DNA from: Sipunculus nudus
Taxonomy: Eukaryota; Annelida; Sipuncula; Golfingiida; Sipunculidae
Assembly: GCA_026874595.1 (NCBI GenBank)
Contig: CM049318.1
Coordinates: forward strand, 30,538,956-30,602,955
Direction: 5' to 3'
DNA length: 64,000 bases
This document shows, piece after piece, positions 45,560 through 56,240 of this stretch; the stretch's first letter is position 1, and every line of letters starts with the position of its first letter. The position numbers and the translations under genes were made by a program. The notes beneath the pieces are model-generated. The model was given only the letters and a program-made list of their open reading frames with translations, searched no databases and was not told where the DNA came from.

Positions 45560-47270
45560 GAGGTTAGCCTCTATAGGTCGTGTGGCCACATGCCCGATCA
45601 GTTCGCACGCTAGGCATGTAGGTCATGGTGCATGTACTTTCCGATCCTTTATTTGATTTAAAGTATTTCTTTGTTACTGCTATAACCCAACTATAAGTGT
45701 CATAACCAGGTCAAATGTATACAATTTATTTAATTATTATAAGTATATATAAAACATTATTACAAACACTTAAACATATACACTTGTTAACTGTCATCTA
45801 GCTGGCCGAACGTTTAGCCGTGGATTCCTGGTTGGGTTAAAATTCCTTCATTTGTACAAGGATCTAGAACGATACCACTTGGTATAAGGTGCTCATGCAC
45901 AAGGCGCACATGCGTTTGTTTAGTGCACTTGACCCGTGACCCTGGATTTACCCTGCTGTTTATGCATGCGCTTTCAAATGCGCTTTAAAACACTATAACC
46001 CTCAGCCTTAGTGTTAACGTTTATCGGACCACCTCTCTTGGTCCTAAAAAACTCTGGCTCAGCCAATCAGCGCGAGATATTCAGGTGAACACGCGAGGAG
46101 CGCAGTCAAAATGTACGGGCTGACTGAAACGATTACGATTCGCGAGTCACAATTTGACCGTTAATACACGGGTTTAACCAAATGCTGCCAGCTGCTCTGG
46201 TCATCTCGGCAAAGGGAATTTACTGGACCTGTCGGTACAAAAATGTTGGGATGGTACAATATCCACTTACATTTTGCCCGTGGACCGTAATATTCGTTCA
46301 GCAAAGATATATCATAGGACACATGGGTCCATGTGTGGATTACCTGAATACATAATTCCAGTGCGAATGTTACCAAACGGGTCGAGCTGTGGTACCGCTG
46401 TTGGCGTTCTCATAGCAACGATGCCACTCACATGAGGCGTGACGGCCTGATATGCAAATACGGGGAATCGTCAGGTCCACAAAGAGCCTTGTGAGGCCTG
46501 AATATGCAAATATCAAGGAATCACCACACGGACACAACAGGGCTTTAGTTAGTGCTGGCACTGAGTTTAGTCTATCGGTACATGGAATCATTTTATTTTA
46601 AGCATTTTATTAGCAAACGCAAATACTAAACCCCAGACAGGGCTATGGTTTAATCTAATTAAAGTGATAAATATAAGAGAGGACTGTTCCTGCATAAACA
46701 TAAGAAGCTTGTTTAATGTCCAAAAGAAATATTAAAAATTTTACGTTCATACAAGGTACCAATTGCCAGTATTTAGCCTTATCTAGAGTCATAGTGAATG
46801 ACCACAATAGTTATACCAGTGATATATACCATTTGCAACTTTTATGTAAAATTAAAATGTGCAATACTCGTACACACCAATGTGTCACATATTAAAAGTC
46901 AAGCATGCAATTGGGTAGCCATTGTAAAAAAAAAAAAAAATCCGTTGCAGTAAGTTAATAAAGAATCACGTATGGGGTTAAATCCTAGGCTTCCTTATCA
47001 ATTATTGTTAGTGTTAGTGGCAGTGTTAACCTTTGTTTAAATCATCTGATGAATATCTGAAATGTTGTAACAAAGCAAACAAATAAGTTGTTTCTAAGAC
47101 CAATTAACATATATTTGTGTATCATCCTCCTTGGTCTGCATTTTTTACCAATGCGACATGCAATATTAGGCCATTGTATACATAAACATAGGTTCATCCA
47201 ACTCTTAATTGGCCCTTTCAGCTGCGATTTCTTCTATTTTAACAAATTAATATTCAGGTGCATCAATACA
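45560..47270. other. Stretch without a recognisable gene
   Basis: Mostly unique AT-rich sequence. A tandem duplication at about 46,432-46,550 has two copies of 'atatgcaaata' (octamer ATGCAAAT at 46,452-46,459 and 46,504-46,511). The rest shows only chance ORFs. Confidence 0.45.
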
Positions 47271-47449
47271 GTGGGGAAGGGGGGGGGGATGTATGCCCAA
47301 CCAACTTTTGAGGAAAGGGGTATATTCAGCTTCTCCAATAAAATGAGTGGCCCCATGTTGGCTTGAACATGTATGACATGTTTAACATGTGTCTTTATTG
47401 AACCGGCTACATAGACTTTTTTATATAGTGGGCTATATAATTTACCTCT

Positions 47450-47540
47450 ACTGGCAAAATAGCCTGCTGGGCAAATTTGCCAGTACCTGAAAAATAGCAT
47501 GCTGGACTAATTTGTCAGTACCGGCAAAATGGCCAGTATG
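47450..47540. repeat. Tandem duplication of a 'ggcaaaat.gcc' unit
   Basis: Three imperfect units with 'tggcaaaatagcctgctgg', 'tgaaaaatagcatgctgga' and 'ccggcaaaatggccag' lie just left of the fold-back structure. Confidence 0.7.
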
Positions 47541-47599
47541 TATCATATAACACACTCGCCTATAACTATTATTATTATAATTATTATTATTATGGTAAT

Positions 47600-49936
47600 C
47601 GTACAAAGTTACGGACCGATATTTCATGTTCTCACAAACATGTGCGACCACATTTCAATGAAAAAATTCTTGCATGTTAAAGTTTAGGTTCTGGCGCATT
47701 TGATGATATCATATTTTTTGTGAGATCAATATAAATTTATTTTGCTACAAACTGTCGAAAAAGGGTGGTTTGCTGAAAATACCCGGAATGATGTCGTGGC
47801 AAAGACGTCCTCAGCCGACGTCATGAATCCACAGTAATGTACATGCATACCATGTTAAACAAAACGATTATGTCTAATAAATGACATTCAACATATATTT
47901 TCATGCATAGATAGAGAGACAATTTTACCAATAAATATCCATATTTCCCAAGATTTAATACAAATTGACGACGTCGTGCCGCCAAAAAAGTAAACATCCA
48001 ACAATCGTCCGTAGGCGTATTCGACTGATAACGTTAACTCTTGCTCTATTCAGCTCTGTCGCTATGTACGTTTTATATTTCAAATAAATATAAATTGTGA
48101 AATAAACAGTCATTTTTTTTTCGTGGACAGAGTATATAGACTACATTTAAGACATGTACTTTATCTTATTTTTTTATTTTTTTCCTGTTGGACTACTTTA
48201 TGTAAAGACAATCAGATGGAAACATCCCCTCCCGAAAAGTAACAGACATTCGGAACTCCTCGGCTGAATCCTTTGGCTTCTAGCCTCGGAGGCATGTACA
48301 AAGGGGGCCGACATGGAAAGTATTTCGGCAAGGTCAAGGCCATTGCAGGTTAATCGAACATCTGTTTTGCTCTTTGCAAAAGCAAAAAAAAGAATGTTTA
48401 TTGTGTAGAGATACTGCCAGTCCTCGCATATTCTATCTTTTAATATATAAGACAACACTGATCTAAGAAACAGAGGAGAAAATCCTATGTATCATGATCT
48501 TGCCCGCTCGAGGATACAGTTTACGCCAAAAAAAACCTATCCCTCCCACCCCCCCCCCCCCCTCGCGAGTGGGCGATGTATTAGACATTTATTATAAACT
48601 TAAATTACTGTCTGAATATGGTAATTATTATTGTTTAGCAACATATGAAGCCCATATAATACATTTTATTATGGCAAATCAATCTATTTTTGTGGAAACT
48701 GTGATCTTTTGTTAAACGAGTCAGTAGAAATGGCAACCAGGTGGATTTCCGGCGATTTTCTCCAAAAATAGAGAAGTATTATCGGGCAATACATACATCA
48801 GAGGCTAGAAGCCAACGGATTCAACCGAGGAGTTCCGAATGGAGTACCAGAACGGTAGAACTCAAAATCGAGACGAATGCGGAACAAACACGGGACCATG
48901 TTGGACAAATCATGTTGGATATTTCATGAATCGTATGTATGAACTTCTTTTTGTTTTAATTGGACATGTTGTCTTACACTATTCAAATATATTAACACAT
49001 AATGACGTGCTTTTTTTTTCATTTTATTTATTTATTTAATCACATCATGTGACCAATTCTAAATTTTTACTTATATCTTGTAATCCCTTATTTTTTATCT
49101 TTAAACATGACACATTTTTTTAAACCAAGTGATCACATTTTTTACCACTCTACATACTGAAAAAAATAAGGTATGACCACATTTTATTTGACCAGCCATA
49201 ATCTTTTGTTTATATATACTATTATATATTTATAGTGGGAAAATGAGGTCACATATGTTGTCACATATATCTATGATTTTAATTATAAGCGGACCCAACG
49301 GGACTTCATGCAGATGCCCCGTTTCCCATTTTCAGCCGCCGCAACATTTGTTTTTATCATATCAGGCAAATTTTGAGGCCTAAAACCCCCGCCACCACTC
49401 CACCCCTGTTCCTGAAATTGGAATCTTGAATAAGGTTTTGTCATTAATCCTCCTGGTTATACCCTCCATTTCATAAAGCGAGAAACATGCGTTTATTTTT
49501 TCACTTTTACTCAAAACCCTTATTGAAAGCAGGCGTTATTCATATAAACAATAGTCCATAATAGTGTGTTTGAGGTTGAGTGGCCACGATGCACACATTC
49601 CGGTCATTGCCGTAGGCAGTTCGACTGTGCTCGGTCTAACCTCTGTGCATGTCAGAAAAATCACTCAAAATTATATGTACATTTACAAATATTTATTCTC
49701 AAATCGCCAGTGTCACTGCGAGGATAATAGCCTTTGGAATGAGGTATGACACAGTGTCATACGCAATGCGGTTATAGAGAACACTGGGGAAAAAGTGGAT
49801 CGAATTCCTTGTTTAAATATTAGATACATAAACATATAATACCAACTTATATGGCTGGTCAAATAAAATGTGGTCACACATTATTTTTGACAATATTCAT
49901 TGGTAAAATTTTGGTCACAGAATATGAGACCACATT

Positions 49937-49985
<49 letters not shown>

Positions 49986-50700
49986 CTAACTTAATTGACT
50001 TGTCAAATAAAACGTGGTCAAACCTTATTTTTCTCAATATATATTGGAAATATATATATATATACTTAATTGGCTGGTCAAATAAAATGTGGTCACACCC
50101 AATTTGTTATTGGTAAAATATGGTCACTTGGTTTAAAACAAAAATTAGGATTAAATATAGAGAGAAATTAGGGATATTATGAAATAAAAATATATTTGAA
50201 TGTGGTAATACCAATATCTTTACTATTTCTATCTACTTAATGTGGTCACACCATATATCAATATTAATAAATGAGATCACACCTTAATGATGTCAATAAT
50301 TATAACTAATACATGTTGTTACACTTTTATAATTATCTTATTAAAATAAGAATATTATTATGTCAGTATAATAAAATATGTTGTAACATAATGTGGGTGA
50401 ACGTGCTTCTGCCGTTACACGGGAGATTTTAAGAACTAGATATCATGAGATAGTATGTCACGTTACCTTTGACATTTGTTTACGTTCTGGCGGCAGGACG
50501 TCGTCACCTTGAACGTACACCAAGTGAAAAGTAACATACACAAATATGATATCATTTAATGCGTCAGATCGTCAACTTTATCGAGCAAAAAATATTTCAT
50601 GGGAATGTGGTAACACTCATTTGTGAGAGAGAGAAATATGGGTCCGTTACTCTGCCCGATTACCATTATTATTATTATTATTATTATAATTATTATAATT
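47600..50700. mobile_element. Fold-back-like element with several nested inverted repeats
   Basis: Outer arms 47,600-47,715 and 50,560-50,695 are inverted copies ('gtaatcg', 'accacatt', 'gatgatatcatat' in reverse order), each ending in a (TTA)n-rich tract. A second pair is 47,967-47,998 with 50,478-50,506 ('gacgacgtc.tgccgcca'). A third, 48,247-48,293 with 48,797-48,843, includes 'gaggctagaagccaa'. A fourth, 49,110-49,200 with 50,065-50,150, includes 'gaccacattttatttgacca'. The motif 'aaatgtggtcacac' recurs in 49,100-50,330. There is no transposase. The boundaries are approximate, and one element versus nested elements cannot be decided. Confidence 0.6.
49942..49982. repeat. (AT)n microsatellite
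   Basis: AT run inside the right half of the fold-back structure. Confidence 0.9.
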
Positions 50701-50704
50701 GTTG

Positions 50705-51535
50705 TTGTTGTTGTTTTATTTTGAACATACTGAAACCGATTCCTCGAAGAAACTTTTTTTTATATTTATTTTTCCATATCTAAATGAGGTCATGTGATTT
50801 TTTCTTAAGCTTTTGGCACTTCTTTGAGCACTGTCAACTCAGCAGTAACGTCAGCCGCGAGGTTGTCACGTGCGGCTAAAATTTCTAGATGTTATCAAAG
50901 TACTTCTAAAACTGTTGCAATTTCATTCACTACTCTTCGGCCTTTTGAATCAGTTCGGCTTATTCGAATTATTATATCATAAACTAAAATGTATTTTTGT
51001 TTATTATTAATGTCTTTAAATACAAATTTAAATGTCCAACTTTTACATTCAAAGTACAAAACATTCAAAATGTGGATTTCATAACAACAGAAGTTGACAG
51101 CAGAACATGACAACCCCAGTTCTTGTGTTTGTATTTATTTTAATTTTTTTATCTTTTCTATAAAAAAAAAGTAAATCAATATTTAATCTTTACTTATAAT
51201 GCACATCCAATTAACAGCAGCATCAAAGTCGTGCGTGGTATAACACTCAGACCGGTCTGTACTTTGGTCTGTTAGTTTCAAGTTTCTCCTGATTTTTAAT
51301 TATATAAAAAATACAGTACGTACTTTGTTAAAATTTTATGATCCTTTAAATACAAATATCAAACAAATAAACTCCCAGCATAGAGTACTTAACAACGGAT
51401 AAGTTTTATTAAGGTGACCGCCTCCAATTTTTAAAGCTATTTTATCTATGTATATGTACGTCTACAAAAATCCATTCCGGTTTCGGACACCTTGACAAGA
51501 CAGTATCACGCGCTTCCTCTCATTTTATATGCCGG
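50705..51535. other. Stretch without a recognisable gene
   Basis: Starts with a (GTT)n tract at 50,699-50,715. A segment at about 51,212-51,285 ('gtgtggtataacactcagac', 'tttggtctgttagtt') is repeated at about 51,870-51,935, on the other side of the SINE at 51,540-51,768. Confidence 0.45.
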
Positions 51536-51539
51536 TTTT

Positions 51540-51768
51540 AACCAGGCATGGTTACTACTGCACCTGCGGGACCTTGGTGTGTAATCGTCCCAATTGGGTC
51601 ATAATACTAAGGTACCCAGAAAAGTGCAGTCGTTTGTGAGTGAAACACGGCTGTCGGTCACGGCCTTCCCATTAAGCCAGCAGAGCGCTTACCCTAGGTG
51701 AAAAACCTCACTGCCTCGGCTTGGATTCGAACTCACAATATCTCGGCCCCTGAGCCAAAGAAGCCGGT
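51540..51768 (-). mobile_element. tRNA-derived SINE, copy 5 (minus strand)
   Basis: On the minus strand it reads 'CACCGGCTTCTTTGGCTCAG', then a B-box-like 'GTGAGTTCGAATCC', then a body and tail matching the copy at 31,117. It lies between two diverged copies of another short repeat (51,212-51,285 and 51,870-51,935). Confidence 0.7.
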
Positions 51769-51779
51769 GACAACAGTTC

Positions 51780-52840
51780 CCTTGATCTGATTTTTAATCG
51801 ACCTTGAATAACGTTAAAATCTGTTCGACTACTATACTTGAACTGTCTAGATGTATGCGCAACCAATTAACTGCCAAAACAGAGATGGGCGTAGTGTAAC
51901 ACTGACACTAGTCTGTGTTTGGTCTGTTAGTTGTTATTTAATTCTCGGTGTTTCCGTGTCTGTTATGCCCGATGTCGGTGAAAAAAAAACGTGCATACAC
52001 CGAATGAATATTAAGATGGATCATTCATTTAGGTAGGTACCATACCCTCTCTGAGGCTTTTTAAGTAATGATAATTATTATAAGAACTGTGTTGCTTTAA
52101 TTAATTTAACAATTTTGCATCATTAAAGTTCGAATTGTGACAATGATTGAAAATTGCTTAAATTGTTTGAAGCCTTTAATATATATATATAAACTAAAAC
52201 CAAACGTTTGATTGACATCTTGTGAATGAAATGTTTTTCGTTGGCTTTTATTTTCGTGGAATTCGTGGGTAACTTCAAACAACTGAATTCAAAACGTTAC
52301 GATCAATTACAGAAATCTATAGAGGTAACCCATGTTTCAGATAACTGAGCCGATATGTTAGTTGTTGTGCCATTGAGCCGAATACTTGCCAAGTGTTTTC
52401 TTGACACAGACATATAATTTAATGAAGAGCCATGTAACAGTTATGAACATTGTTTGCTTATTTATTTGAAACATGATATTATTAGAAACGATTAATTCAC
52501 GAATGATTTAATCCCACGAAAAGTGTGTCATGTCAAAACAAGGAAATTAAAACCCACGATTTTTCTGAATCCACATTATATCATTTGCAAAATCCAGCAG
52601 CAATATAAACTCATATGTAACCCTTGATAAAATCTGTAATCAAAAGTTTAGTTCAGAAGTTCAATAAATTGACAAATGATTTAGTGTTGAAGAATTGCTC
52701 ATTTCAAGCTTATTTCAAACTGTGGGTACCCAGTTCCCCTTGGTTGGAACGTTCTTAACTCCACTGTCAGCACCCTGCTGGGGTGTACACGCATACCTCT
52801 ACTGGAATTTATACTGGGACAATAAAGTTTCATGTAATAC
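51780..52840. other. Stretch without a recognisable gene
   Basis: AT-rich, with no exon or repeat end that could be supported apart from the short duplicated segment near 51,870. Confidence 0.4.
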
Positions 52841-52844
52841 CTCG

Positions 52845-53070
52845 ACCAAGGAGGTTATGTTTTTGCTGGCGTTGGTTTGTTTGTAGTTTTTTTGCCGGTT
52901 CGACTGTTAGCATTATACTCCGAAGTGATTAACGGATTTTAATGACATTTTTTTGGTTCGCTCGGCAAAGAAACAAGAAACAAACGATTACATTTTTGGG
53001 GTTATCCGGACCATCATTTGGATCCCTGATTTTTTATAAGGAAAAATGTGCTATTCTGACAATGCACTAT
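52845..53070 (+). repeat. Dispersed repeat family F, copy 2
   Basis: 'ccaaggaggttatgtttttg', 'aacggattttaatgacattt', 'ggggttatccgga' and 'tgctattctgacaatgc' match the order of the copy at 42,405-42,620. The first bases also resemble 10,257-10,280 in intron 4 of the glycosyltransferase gene. Confidence 0.6.
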
Positions 53071-53813
53071 GACGGAACCCTGCGCTCTCTTAGTGTTAAT
53101 CAAGTTCCCAATGTTGACTAAGACATTGATAAGTCAACAACACAGCAGGCGGTGTGATAAGGCAAAGGGTATCATGATTCGTGATCTTTTAACCTTGATG
53201 ATTTTTATCTGTCAAAACGTAGAGCATAACAACATCTATCAGATTGCTAAAAATAATTTTTATATGTGAATAGTGCTGCACTTAACGTGTTTATCTGTAA
53301 GTGGTGTGTCAATCAAATTGTATAGTCAGCTCGATAAGAGTACCCACAGGGACATATACTCAAATAAACTGTCTCCTTTAAATGCAGGTCATTCTTAGTA
53401 AGCACATATAACGAGGGGATAAAAAATATAGTGTATCAAGAAAGACAATTTAAGGGGTGTGTGTATAGTACTAAATATATGTAAATCTCATGAATAACGA
53501 GGGCATCGGACCGTCATTTCATGCATTTGTGAAGGGTTAAATTCGTCGTCTCACTCTACATTTTTTATAAGTACAAGTTTACATCTGCTCTGGTACAAGA
53601 AACCATCAATACAATAAATCTCCCACTCTATTCAGTCTGCGCACAGTTCCGTCACATGACACGTGTTTCAGATAGAACACATGTAAATCTATATATCAAA
53701 AAGCTGAAGCCATGTTTATTTAAAACAGTTAATTACAGGTACACGTGGAAAGGTATCGGAGGGGGTTTCCCCTCCCATACAGGAACAATTTTTGCCTTGG
53801 TGCAAGGCTGAGA
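53070..53813. other. Left flank of the ISL2EU transposon, no gene seen
   Basis: Short chance ORFs only. It ends in AAT at 53,813-53,815, the last two bases (53,814-53,815) being the presumed left target duplication of the transposon. Confidence 0.4.
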
Positions 53814-53815
53814 AT

Positions 53816-53871
53816 GAGGGTCCGTGCGCGAAACTGTCACCGACAGGGCGGCGCCACATAAGCAAGGGTCC
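53816..53871 (+). repeat. Left terminal inverted repeat of the ISL2EU element
   Basis: Twelve bases (GAGGGTCCGTGC) match the right end perfectly. The next ~30 align loosely (GCGGCGCCACAT against TGGCGCATGTGT), and 'AAGGGTCCC' is again shared. The repeated GGGTCC may be a binding site for the transposase THAP domain; that is inference. Confidence 0.85.
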
Positions 53872-53979
53872 CTCACCGACCCAAGTCCCCGGATGTGCAT
53901 AGCGCTTGCTCCTATGTTTACAATCGACTTGCGAAGTTTTCTTAGTATTATCTTAGTATCTTATGTAATATCAGGTAAA

Positions 53980-54745
53980 ATGCCTCAGACACGGTGTTGT
54001 GTTCCTGGCTGTTCTAAACGGGGTGGCCATCGATGGCCTAAAGACCAGGATCTACTCAAGAAATGGATGCACGCAGTTAGACGGGATCGTTTTACACCGA
54101 ACCAGCACACCGTCGTATGTCATGCACATTTCTCGGCTGACGACTACGTCGAACAGAACGGCTTGGGTAAGAACCGATTTTAATACGTTATTTATTTTTG
54201 TGAAACATATTATTATAAATATAAGTAGAGAAAACGGCGTAGATTTACGGTTTCGAGTATTCATTTTCTGTTCATCTGATAAGTCGACCCCGTTACCGTG
54301 TCACTGTCACCATTTATCGGCCCTTATAGTTGTAACATTACTGTTGCATGTCTCGATCTTTGCCAAACTGAAGGAAGCTATCTTGACATTTTGGGCGTTT
54401 ATCATTGGAAAATTATGCGTTACTATTAATTTTAAAGTTACTAATTGTCGAGGCAGATATATCATACTTACCAATTCAGTTTATTAGAGAAAAAAATACC
54501 ATGCCATCAGTGATGAATATTTTCTGTGCAAAAACTATTATCATAATGTTAAGTGATTCATTACCGAGCCAGAGTTGGAACATGTAATAATTAAGTAAAT
54601 AAAGGAATAAACACAAAGTCTGCAGTATTGAATGTTTACTTTCTGGTACAGATATATATAAGACACTTGTTATACTGATATTTTGACATGGTTGTATCAC
54701 ACTTCAAGGTGTACAGCTAACAATTTGCATATTTCAACATGTATG

Positions 54746-54786
<41 letters not shown>

Positions 54787-56212
54787 GTATTTATGTATAT
54801 ATATATTTATTAATTTGACACAACCAGAATAAAACAAAATAATACAGAACTGTTGTTCACAAATATATTTACACTAATTCTTAACAGTGATCAAAACTAT
54901 AAACCCACAGCAGATAACATATTACATGGAACATATCAAATAAGCAGGTATGCATTTTCTGTTTAACAATGACATCACATGGTTTCCCACATTTGTCTTG
55001 GCCTCAAACAACAATATAAATACAGTAACAATATGTTTTGTAGGGGAAAGTCCACAAAGAAGATTGCTGAAACCTGACGCAGTGCCAAGTGTCTTTTTTT
55101 GGACTAAAGAATGCACGCCAGAGACTGAGAGGAGGGCTGAGCGAGCCAGCAAAAGGTTGAAACGTTTGGATGATCAGCCGATTGAAGCTCCTGAAGTAGG
55201 GAATGAAGTTGTGGTGACAACAGAAGAGGAGTCCCCACAGCACACCGAACACAACCCCACTTGTGAGACCGAGAGGTTACCTGTGACAGCTGGCACACAG
55301 ACCCCTCACAATCCACCTTACAACATTGAGAACTACACTCACAATGATGATGCTGTGCACCACCTGACTGGACTTGAAACATATGCTAGATTCATGTTTG
55401 TACTGAACACTCTGGGCCCAGCAGCTTATGACTTAAACTACAGGTGGAGGAACTGTCAGCTGCTTTCTGTGCCCAACCAGTTTTTTTTAACGTTGATAAA
55501 ACTAAGGCAATATGGTTCAAACAAAGACCTTGCTTTGATGTTTGACATATCTGAATTTTCAGTCTCAAACATTTTCATCACATGGATTAATTTCATGTAT
55601 GACCAATGGCAAGAATTAGATATTTGGCCTACTAGGGACCAAGTTTCTTACTTTATGCCATCTGACTTTGCCAGGAAATTCGCCACCACCAGGATCATTC
55701 TGGATGGCATGGAGTGTCCAATTAAAAAACCCAAATGTCCACTTTCACAGCAGGCTACATACTCTACATATAAAAACAGAAATACTGCCAAGGTTGTTGT
55801 TGGCATGAGTCCTGGGGGCCTGATTACCCACATTCCTCCAGCCTTTGGTGGCTCAACCAGCGATCGGCAGTTTGTCGAACGGAGTAACCTAATGACAACA
55901 TGTAACAGAGGTGACAGCATCATGGTTGACAAAGGGATGAATGTACAAGATTTGTTTGCACCTTATGATATTACGGTTAATATTCCAACTTTTTTAAAAA
56001 AAGGTAATCAGTTTCAGTCCAAAGCTCTGTCAAGGGACCGAAAGGTTGCTAGCAAACGGGTCCATATAGAGAGGATCATAGGCCTGGTCAAAACATACAA
56101 GATCTTGACTAGGCCTATGAGTCCCACGGACTGTTCTCTAGCAACTGAAATTATTTTCATATGTTGTATGCTCTGTAATTTTCGGACATGTATTGTGCCT
56201 ACAGATGCTTGA
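53980..56212 (+). CDS. ISL2EU transposase: THAP zinc finger plus DDE domain
   Basis: Exon 1 is 53,980-54,166 and exon 2 is 55,044-56,212 (donor GTAAGA, acceptor TTTGTAG, phase 1), giving 451 residues. Residues 1-80 are a THAP domain: Cys6, Cys11, Cys47 and His50 as C2CH, a conserved Trp29, and a closing AVPSVF at 75-80. The splice lies inside the domain, which supports the junction. A short basic helical linker follows. The catalytic core has Asp283 (ILDGMECPI), Asp358 (SIMVDKGMN) and Glu405 (HIERIIGLVK), with a helix-turn-helix-like segment before it (LALMFDISEFSVSNIF). It binds the element ends and cuts and joins DNA in the nucleus. All residues expected of an active enzyme are present. The ATG at 53,980 is preferred because it places THAP at the N-terminus as usual; the frame stays open upstream to 53,824. 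Confidence 0.9.
54748..54805. repeat. (AT)n microsatellite in the transposase intron
   Basis: AT runs interrupted by 'aaatgtatttatgt' within the 877-bp intron of the transposase gene. Confidence 0.9.
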
Positions 56213-56240
56213 TACCTCTCTTCCTTAGTATCAGAACCCT

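Noticed and set aside
54950-55043. Transposase starting at 54,950 without the THAP exon
   Set aside because: The acceptor at 55,042-55,043 joins in phase to the THAP exon and completes its conserved AVPSVF ending, so upstream codons are intron.
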